Positions 55,961-64,000 of a stretch of 64,000 bases of DNA are shown piece after piece. Below the pieces are notes generated by a model. That model saw only the letters and a program-made list of their open reading frames with translations. It did no database searches and was not told where the DNA came from. This stretch comes from Ophioderma brevispina. Its lineage: Eukaryota; Echinodermata; Ophiuroidea; Amphilepidida; Ophiodermatidae. Numbering within the stretch: position 1 is the stretch's first letter; the number at the start of each line of letters is the position of its first letter. The translations under genes and the position numbers were made by a program. The stretch lies in NCBI GenBank assembly GCA_023653785.1, contig JAMKCH010051327.1, positions 62,001 through 126,000 of the forward strand. Reading direction: 5' to 3'.

Positions 55961-56029
55961 GGTGTCACTTCCCAAATGTGTTTAAGTAACAGCAACCTTC
56001 CTGAAAAGATCAGACTCCAAATTTGGATG

Positions 56030-56960
56030 TTTACGTCAGCCTGGCTCGTGGCAGCTTGGTCTCCAAATCTCTGCTGCCTTTGAGGTAGTCCAGCATGGGC
56101 GCTTCACTCCCTGCCCTTGCAAGCTAAGGGCCATTTCTGTCGAGTTGAGAAATTGTGAGTAGGGGGCAACATCTTTGATTGTATATTGCCGGCATAGGGG
56201 GAAGTTGATTGGATATAGGACGGGCGTGTCGTATATCAAAAATTCTGCTCGCCTGCGGGGAACATTCTGCCACATTGTTTGAACATTGTTACCAGGAACT
56301 CCTCAAAATTCCTCTGGTAACAGTCGCTGATTGTATCTTGTGCGCCACTAACCCCACCTCACCAGAAAGAATGGCAAGGTACCGTTGACTTGTTTTTGCC
56401 TACCTTCCATGGGACAACTCGGTCTCAGCTGGACGCGACCATAGGACCGCGGGCGGTTCCCATATGTTATAGCCTGTCTCGTCAATATACACAGTTTGTG
56501 GCAATGACACCATTCTGCAAAAACTGCAGTTGCAAACACTAGTTCAGTTCAATATGCGTTGCTCGTCTTTGCTCAGGGTACAATCCTCTGCTAACTGATG
56601 GTCTCAGCATGCCATCCAGAGTTCTTGCGATGTTGCTGCTTGAAACATTTGTGCATTCAATTGACCTAAAGTCAATCAGGGGTTTGTTATCTAGGTACTA
56701 CGAGCCTGAAGCTAGCTCTCATTGTCGTTTCAAACCTTCCCGTTTATTGGACCTCCTTTGGTAGCTTGTTGCGTTGCGGCGCCCATCTTTCAGATATTGG
56801 TAATGAAATGATCGGTGGCTGCGAGTTGCAGTGATACTAAAGTATCAGCAACCTCCAAATAGTCTGTTGCGTCTTCGCCTCAAATGCATCAATCGGCGAT
56901 TTCTATCACATGTCCAATTTTCGCCTGTTACTTCCCTCTAGCAGCCATTATGTGATAAGG
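56030..56960 (-). pseudogene. IS630/Tc1-mariner-type DDE transposase relic
   Basis: Minus-strand reading from 56,960 downward: KLPKEVQ/NKLPK-GG-like HTH linker (56,750), SSNIARTLDGMLRPSVSRGL (about 56,580-56,640), VFATAVFAEWCHCHKLCIL, a QDTISDCYQRNFEEFLVTMF block (56,280-56,340), IYDTPVLYPIN (56,215, where the D-N-A second-aspartate motif lies), and DVAPYSQFLNSTEMALS (56,135), which fits the PPYSPFLNPIE block carrying the last catalytic acid. At least four frameshifts or stops interrupt it. Read by a superfamily member this order is HTH, D, D, E. It lies inside the arms of the 54.9-57.5 kb transposon. Confidence 0.7.
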
Positions 56961-57477
56961 GGGAGTTGATTTTAACGTATAAGAGGACAATTTTTGACTA
57001 ATGCTGCGTAATTTCCCGGTGGGCAAATGATGGGCAAAGAAAGAACGATTTTTTAAAACCAAGCTTTTAACCTTATTTTATACAATACTTGGCAAGATTT
57101 CGCAAAAGACTAGAGCATCTGGATTTAGTTAAAACTTTTTTTAACAAGTAAAGAATTGGCAATGCTTGAGCCAATTACGCGCGAAATCGATTGTTCATTT
57201 AGCGAAATAGATTATTATAAATGAAAGGAAAACTTATTTGGGGATGTCCTTACGAATTCACGCGAATGAATTTCCAATACAATTAAATGAAATGCACATT
57301 CGCGAATCGTACACATTATTTTATCGTTGGACTGCTTGGTTTTGGAAATAGATGGTTTATGTTCTAAATTGAAATGGGGATTGTGAATGTTCATACAATT
57401 CGATTGCGCACGAAATTGAAAATGCATCCATTTCATTTCAATTGATGTGCGATATTTTGCCGAATCGTCCAGGAAAC

Positions 57478-57956
57478 CTATAATTAAAAATATTAATATT
57501 TAAGAGCCAAATTTGTAAAGGTTGTCATTTTTCTGATTCGTTTGGTCTCAGTGACAATTCTGCGCTTCTTTTACAATCAATCATCATCATCGATCAGTAG
57601 CATCCATTGATGTCGTCAAGCTCGATGTTTCCTTATTTCACATGTCGTTTTGCCACCATCATCACCGCGATCGTTATTCTTATCATCGTGGCATACATGG
57701 CATCATCTTTAAAAAAGTAAAAACCCGTAGCTAGTATAGTAATCTCACCATACCAACCTTAGAAATCACGTTCATGCATGAGTCGAATACGTATTCGATT
57801 CCTTAGAACACAGCGAATCAACATTTGGGTTTTGACAAACTTCAATCACATTCTGGGGCCATTTTGAATCAGAAAACAGTTGGTTCTTTAGTAGAATAGA
57901 AAGGGCCATTCTGGGCCAAAATTGATTTTACAGAATTTCGCTGTACAAAAGCTCCC
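57478..57956. other. Unassigned
   Basis: A CATCATCATCGATC and CATCATCACCG region (57,580-57,690) is weak simple sequence. Nothing else recognised. Confidence 0.4.
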
Positions 57957-58135
57957 GCCTTCTTCACAACACCATTACACAAAACTCCGCTACAAAACCC
58001 CCTATCCCACTACATCACACAGAAACTCCTCTACACTCCCTCCCCACACCACGCCCACCACATACATCCACAATCCTTCTATAACAACCCCCTAGATACC
58101 CTTATGTACAAACTTCTGTTAACCTGCTCCTAATC
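57957..58135. repeat. C/A/T-rich stretch nearly free of G on the plus strand
   Basis: For about 170 bases almost no G occurs on this strand (for example only 2 G in 58,021-58,080). No obvious unit repeats. It lies just before the polymerase relic region. Confidence 0.6.
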
Positions 58136-58192
58136 CCAAATGTTTTTTTTGGCAAAAAAAATTGATTTATAAAAATTTCATATAACAAAAAA

Positions 58193-58446
58193 ATGGCAGC
58201 GCAAAAATTGAAATTTCACCGGAGGAGTTCGATCAGCTCTGCGAGGATCACAACCAGAGTTCCAAGAAATCCTCAAATGGGAGGAACCGGAAGTCGACGC
58301 AATCTACATGATCACAGCGCATCAAACATTAAAAACCCTCCCAAAGGAAATTGTTTGTATCGTTACACTCCATGGAGGCGAACAATTTTGGGCTCCTTCG
58401 GTTCTAACTAAGAAACAAAAACTCAAAAAACCATCCTCTTCTAGTT
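58193..58446 (+). pseudogene. Small ORF relic upstream of the polymerase
   Basis: Two overlapping frames look coding. The first reads EISPEEFDQLCEDHNQ near 58,215-58,260. The second, open from about 58,254 to a stop after 58,446, contains YMITAHQTLKTLPKEIV and CIVTLHGGEQFWAPSVLTKK. A one-base slip probably separates them. I do not recognise the protein. Its position just ahead of a T-tailed hairpin and a polymerase B gene suggests it is another gene of the same virus-like element. Inactive as it stands. Confidence 0.45.
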
Positions 58447-58521
58447 AGACCGAAAGGCAAGCGCAAAAAGCACGAATTGGCGTGATTACCACGACCTCGA
58501 TCTAGTGAAACCAAAAAAACT

Positions 58522-58558
58522 AATCCCAGCCTGGATAAACTCAGCCGGGATTTTTTTT
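58522..58558 (+). terminator. Hairpin followed by T run
   Basis: AATCCCAGC and GCCGGGATT can pair (one mismatch) around a loop holding CTGGATAAACTCA, followed by eight T. It lies after the small ORF and before the polymerase relic. In large DNA viruses and virus-like elements such hairpins mark transcript 3' ends. That role here is inference. Confidence 0.4.
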
Positions 58559-58951
58559 AAATTCTATTATGGGAAAAAAGTCATATAATAAAAATTGGAA
58601 TATTCAAAAAGATATTTCAATGTTGACAAGAAATCAAGTCTCGAATCAAAACTGAATATCGACTTTAATGTTTTTTTTACAATGAACAATTGATTCAACT
58701 CATCAAGCAAATAATCCAGTCAATTATTCGGCTAGTTTGGTATGACGTGGTTTTGATCAAGACGCTAGGAGGTTACCTCAGTTTCGAAAGTGCAAAATAT
58801 TCGAGGGAGTATTATTTGAAGAACAAGAGAAATTATCGCGCCTCCCCATATTAAAATACTAGCACAAAAAGAATCTGTAACTAACAAATTTAGTATTTAC
58901 AGAATTTTTTTTTATCTAAGAAAATAATTTGTTACATATAATAAAGTAACG

Positions 58952-61900
58952 ATGGAACGAACCGTAAAAGAATTGCGAATGCTCGCAAAAGATGCAGGCC
59001 TCCGAGACCTACTCTCGCATGAGAAAAACCGAGCTTCTAACGTTTCTCGACGAGAACTACATCTGCTCAAGAATATATTGGATGCTCCCAGTCCCCAAAT
59101 TATTGTGTACATCTTTTCTCCCAAACCAACTTCGGACGTACCCACCAGCTTCTATCAACATACAACAACAACATCCACAGCAGGATTGGTCCTTTCTAGT
59201 GTACCACAAACCAGCTCCAAGACGGAGTGATAGACTTAAAAAACTTCAAAAGCGCATCAAAGCCTTTACCAACATAAGAGAAAGCCAGTTGAAATAATGA
59301 GACTGAATCTGCTTTGAATCGATTTGCTACGCAGTACAAAGATCAATGGACGTTCGGATATGAACCAAAAAACCTTTCTTACAGCCACCAAAAGTCTGTG
59401 TAAATCTTTTAAAAAACCGACAACGTCAACAAAGTTGTGTTAATTCTGTCGTTGTAATGATGGAGAAAAAACAAACTTCAACGGGTGAATAGTGGTGAAA
59501 GAAGCTCCATTTTGTCTGGTGTAGAGTTAACCTCGAAGCAACCAATCTCGCTAACTGTATGAAAAAGCGGAAGTCTAACGATTTTGGAGACATTTAACAT
59601 TCCAAAACAGTGAAGTGGATGGGTCTTCAAGTCTATGATATCCTTAGAATTCACACAGTCGAGTACAAACCTTTTGAGTGGTCATCCGTACATTCCACTG
59701 TCCAGAGATTCGGCTAAAACACACCGCTAATCAATCTCAAGAATGAGACCAACAGTGCTTCACGTGGGCAAGTTACAAGAGCTCCAAATCCCACTGAATC
59801 ACATCCGAGCGATCGCAAAAAACTGGAAATCAAGAGCCGAAGAGCGTCAACTGGGACGGGCACCTCACATTTTTCCAACTTCCCCTCTCAAAGACATCGA
59901 CAAGTGTTATGAAAAAAACATCCATCACAGTTTTGTCAATGTCGCAGGAATTGCAGAGAAAGGTTCATGCAGAGATCAAGCATGAAATGAAGTTATCCGC
60001 TATAACAGTCTTTAACCACAACCGAGAACTCAAACTTGACTTCTTTTGTTTCGAAACTCTGAAACTCCAGCATTCCTGTGTGATCAAAAATATGAGCAGA
60101 CGGTACCAGTCAGAAATATAACAAAGCCAGGCTATGCGGTACTATTGTTCGAAGATGTTGTTCTTCTTACCTTCCAAAAGCACAACGTACATACGACCTT
60201 TGTCAAATGAATGAAACCGTGAAGGTTGAAATGCCAATGAAAGGTTAACTTCAGTATTTCAAACACCATTTCAAATCCCAACCATGTAACCTTTAACCGT
60301 GATAATGCTGATTTCCGACTCTTTTCACAAAACCGATTCACACGTGCCAACCAGACTCCAAAGACTCGTGATCCAAAAAAAAATATCAAAAGCATGAACC
60401 CTCTGGTTTTTTGCTACTAACATTAAATGCCTTTTGACGATTCGGTTTACACTCAAGATCCTGTGATTTACACTAAACAATCAGAAAATGAAGATGGTTG
60501 CCAATTTTTGTAGACCGGCTAGAAGAAAAACAATCGGAAATCTACAGCACGTTTTGGAACCATAAAAACAACCGTTTTGTGTCGGTAAATAATAAATGAT
60601 TTTTAGTCCGCGTGAGCGAGAAATCTCTGAGAATCAACCCATTGTCACAATTGTAAGCAATTCTCACTCCCGGAGACAAAGAAAACTACAACGTTCGAGA
60701 TCATTGTTCATTTCACTGGGAAATTCAGAGGAGCAGCCACATAATTGCAATCCTCGCTTATAGAACATCAACATTTTTTTCCAGTGATCTTTCACACTTG
60801 GGTCTATGATGCACTTCTTTTTATCCAAATCTTGAGAAACGAGGGGAACATAGACTGCACCCCAGCAATGAGACAGTACATTTTCTTTCACCAAACAAAT
60901 ACAGTTGACACCGTTTTTTTAACAAAGATAACAAATTGGTTGAAGTCATGCGTGATCTTAGATTTATCGACAGTTTCGAGTTTTTGACTTGGACTTGGTA
61001 AGCTTGTTGCCAACCTCGATGAATTTTACGATTACCAAAAATTTTTCCCGCAAGAAGATCATCCAAAGGCAGCTTTCCTCAGAAAGGGAGTTGCTATCCA
61101 TAAATTTATGTGCATTCTATCGAAAGACTCAACGACATACCACTTCCCACCAAAGGATGCTTTTACTCCCCTCAATGATACCAGCATATCCGAAGAGGAC
61201 TATGCTCACGCTCAAAAGGGGTGGTCTGCCTTCGACATGAAATCGATGATGGATTATCACGATCTGTATCTCAAGACTGTGTCCTAACTATTGGCGGATT
61301 CTTTTGAAAACTTCAGAAAAGTCCTGTGTGAAAATTATTGACTTGATTTTTGGATACACGACTCTGTACTATCCTACGATGCGATGCTAAGAAAACTAAA
61401 ATTGAACTCGAGCTTCTCACAGAGATTGACATGATGCATATATTGAAAAAGGTATACGAGGAGGTGTAGCGATGATTGCCCACCAGCAGGCTGAGAGAAA
61501 CAACAAGTCACATGGGAGACAAAAATGACTCCACGCGTTCTTCGAAGTTCATCCAATATATGGATCTCACACTCTCTTGGATTGTCGATAGTCCAATATT
61601 GCGGTAGGATACGTCAAATGGATGACTGAGGAACAAATCGAGAATTGGCGTGAACAAGCATGCATTCTTGAGGTGGATCTCGAATACCCTCGTGAGCTTC
61701 ACGATTCTTCATAACGACCTATCCTTAGGCTCCAGTAAAGAGTTATAGTTACAAAGTTGAAAACCAATATCCAATCTTGAAACAAGAAAACTAAAGTATT
61801 CCACAGAGCCCTGAAATTGGCTTAGATCTTGGACCAGACTACCACGATCCATCGTGGAAATAAAATTCCTTGAAGAGCTTTATGAAAAGTACTAGATTTG

Positions 61901-62620
61901 AACCTGCGCTCCGAACTAAGCTGATCCAGAGTTTTGAAAAAGATTTTTCAAGCTGATGAATAACTCAGTGTTTGGCAAAACGATGGAAACTTCGAAAAAG
62001 AGTTGAATCCAGTTAGTGAACGATCGTGTAAAAGCTACCAGTTGGCTTCGAACGCAATACGATCGACCACAATCTCTTCGACGAAAATTTTGATCGCTAA
62101 TCCACATGATTGTGGAAAAATCAAACTGTATTTCAACAAGCCAATTTATTTGGGTATGAGCATTCTTGACTTTTTCGAAGGACTAGATTTACGTACGACT
62201 TTCACCACAACTACATCAAGCCAAGTACGGAACATGAGCGAAGCTGTTGCATGACAGCTACGGATTCTCTCTTGTATGAGATTCAGACTGAAGATTTCTA
62301 CAAGGATATTACTCCAGACGTGCAAAAATTCTTCGCCCTATACGCCCTAAGATGTTGAGGGAGAAGAAGTTGAAGAAAGCAAAGGGTTGTGAAAGAAAAA
62401 TATTATATTTTTTTTATTAGTTTTATTGTTTTCAAACAAAAAATGCTTAGTTTGACCAAAAAACCTCAAAGGAGAACTATGAACGTGATCAGAAAGCTAC
62501 GCTCATGAGATCTATACAGAGGAGGGTGAACAAGTTCCCGCTCTGGATCAAAAAGATGACAAGCGTTTTATACTAGCAGACCAAGTGAACACATCCGCTC
62601 TTTATTACGACGCCATCTCC
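58952..62620 (+). pseudogene. Protein-primed DNA polymerase B relic (Maverick/adintovirus type)
   Basis: The N-terminus is a SAP/Rho-N-like helix pair (MERTVKELRMLAKDAGLR, then RMRKTELLTF in the next frame), then a proline/arginine-rich linker. Further blocks appear in changing frames: NINIFFPVIFHTW (60,760), YAHAQKGWSAFDMKS and YHDLYLKT (61,200-61,280), MNNSVFGKTMET (61,955), KLYFNKPIYLGMSILD (62,126), TATDSLLYEIQTEDFYKDI (62,255) and KRFILADQVNTSALYYD (62,560). These are hallmarks of the protein-primed family B polymerases of Maverick/Polinton transposons and adintoviruses. In the D-T-D-S catalytic block the first Asp is Ala. With ten or more frameshifts and stops, plus an AT-rich block at 62,400, it is an inactive relic. 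No integrase, capsid or ATPase gene is recognisable nearby. Confidence 0.8.
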
Positions 62621-62724
62621 TATTGAAACAGTGTATATCATAGACCATGCACCTTGTTCCTATATTGGTGTGGTCAACCTCTCCCACCGAACTCCGTATG
62701 TCCATCCAAAACTATAGAAAAAAA

Positions 62725-62757
62725 CAGCATGGGAGTTTATCCAGCTGGGATTTTTTA
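62725..62757 (+). terminator. Degraded hairpin followed by T run
   Basis: CAGCATGGGAGTTTATCCAGCTGGGATTTTTT. Its reverse complement shares AATCCCAGCTGGATAAACT with the hairpin at 58,522, so the same signal brackets the polymerase relic. The left stem arm has decayed. Confidence 0.35.
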
Positions 62758-64000
62758 ATTTCAAATTCCTTCTGGTGGTTTTTCATAACATGTTTAGGAC
62801 CTTACTTGCATAAGACTATGTGCAATGCTGGCTTCCGTTTATTCCTTATTTGGTTAACACTATAAACAACAAAACACTGTGATTGTTTGGTGTAATATAA
62901 AAAGAGGGTATAACCCTCTGGTTCTGGTTGGCCAGTTATATGTACAAACAATATTCTAATACAGTGTTAGGGAAATTTGGCATGCAAGAGAGATTCATGA
63001 TACATTTGTTGTGTGGTCTCGAAATAAACATTCCAGCATTCCACGCACAGCAATTACCCTGGACATCCTGACGTGCTCGGTTTTTTTTTTTTGAATTTTT
63101 TTTCCAGAAAATTTAAAAAAAATGGAGAAACGTGACGCTAACAGCCACGCCGTCCAGTGCGGCAATCGCGACAGCGTAGCAAAAACAAAATCGGGTAGAC
63201 GTCTTCACTTTTCGGCCTTGGAATGCAGGAAGTGGCCTTCTACTTTTGTCATCAAATAGCAAGGTCACGGGACGGTCATTATCTCAAATAACCGTGGTCA
63301 TAAACGAAATAGATTCTTAAAGTATGAATTTCTACAGTTATTTTGATTTGGACTCTTATTATGAGCTTGCGGGCCAATTTTAGTGGAAAATTTTTAAGAG
63401 TGGGTGACGTCACGGCATTGTGTTTACGTATTATTTTTTTGCCCCGGGAACCACACTCCGATATATACGCGCTAGGCATCCGCTTTACTAAACACGTGGA
63501 AAAAGGATCGCATTTCGCCATCGTACGCGTATTGGGATAATGGGTCACTTTTGCACGTTTTGGCCAAAAAATAACCATTGTACATCTGAGTATGCGGTCG
63601 TAAAATTTACAGAATTGTTGGCACATAGGGGTTTGACGTGGGGGTTTGATGTTTAACACGTGTGGGATAGGAGATTTTGCTGTATCTCAGTAGGGAAAGG
63701 TGCTAGGGCTTAGGACATGTTTTTCTGTAGGGTAGTTTTTGGGGTCGGGGAGGTGTTTCTAGAATAAAAATTTTGCGTGTTTCAAAAAATTCCTAATTTC
63801 ACGATGCATAACTTTAGTGAAATTGTTTCTGAATGCATCAGGAGAGAATTACACGGCAATAGGGGGGTCAAGCAGGTCAAGGGCATTGCAACTTTATTTT
63901 TTCTCCTATAGGGAAATTTCCAAACAAATGAATTATGATTTATGAGGTGTATTAGCTGAATTTTTTGAGATGCAAATATGTGATTTCAATGCACTTTTTA
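62758..64000. other. Unassigned right end
   Basis: T and A runs lie at 63,081-63,122. The 126-codon minus-strand frame (63,279-63,659) has no motif. GGGTGACGTCACGG at 63,402 is a CRE-like palindrome. I do not call a gene. Confidence 0.35.

Larger units (their letters stand above)
54889..57477. mobile_element. IS630/Tc1-mariner-like transposon with ATTCAATTT-word arms
   Basis: The left end GGGTTTTCCCCGGACGATT and the reverse complement of the right end (GGTTTCCTGGACGATTCGG) match. Both arms (54,889-55,260 and 57,170-57,477) are dense in ATTCAATTT/ATTCG/AAATGAAAT words. A broken DDE transposase lies between on the minus strand. Short partial copies of the same ends occur at 34,977 and 36,287. 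A TA target duplication is not clear. Confidence 0.55.

Noticed and set aside
63279..63659. 126-codon minus-strand frame as a gene
   Set aside because: No recognisable domain, and no splice or promoter signal that I trust.

Overview
The window is AT-rich eukaryotic (metazoan) DNA. There are no bacterial operons. It holds a patchwork of decayed transposable elements and one convincing long host-type coding region. The mix is CR1/jockey-like LINE pieces, a Penelope-like element with a GIY-YIG domain, tRNA-derived SINEs, hAT-like and Tc1/mariner-IS630-like DNA transposons, many MITEs and foldback elements, and a relic of a Maverick/adintovirus-type DNA polymerase B. This suits a large, repeat-rich marine invertebrate genome. 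An echinoderm such as a brittle star is my guess, but nothing here proves the species. Repeat copies differ by many small indels, so most element ORFs are frameshifted.

Layout. 0-13 kb: a 278-bp element with 12-bp inverted ends, LINE pieces on the minus strand, three copies of one interspersed repeat (R2), word-rich elements, and a 970-bp foldback element filled with ACGCGT. 13.5-25 kb: an old repeat (R4) occurs twice. The second copy is split by a 3.85-kb hAT-like element with long inverted ends and by a second 1.8-kb inverted-repeat element; the first copy is split by a LINE and otherwise keeps the two empty sites. 25-29 kb: SINE pieces, a possible minus-strand first exon, a Penelope fragment and a foldback element.

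29.2-32.15 kb: one long intronless reading frame (981 codons) for a polytopic membrane protein, behind a good 3' splice site. A single in-frame TGA interrupts it after codon 391, and its last 15 codons plus stop come from an inserted MITE. 32.3-41 kb: two more MITEs, LINE 3' ends, TA-rich palindromes and tandem repeats. 41.4-41.8 kb: a small lysine-rich minus-strand ORF behind a TATA box. 42.5-53.2 kb: tandem repeats with an AAAATGGCCGCC word, a 1.86-kb tandem duplication carrying a LINE endonuclease fragment, and several LINE reverse transcriptase pieces. 54.9-57.5 kb: a transposon whose arms repeat an ATTCAATTT-like word and which holds a broken IS630-like transposase. 58.2-62.8 kb: the polymerase B relic, bracketed by two T-tailed hairpins. 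The last 1.1 kb has nothing I can name.

The strongest points for follow-up are the membrane-protein gene (internal TGA, transposon-derived C-terminus) and a recurring architecture: non-coding elements whose arms are built from one short word (ACGCGT, TGCAGT, GAGTG, GGAACC, ATTCAATTT, AAAATGGC) repeated at irregular spacing in both orientations.
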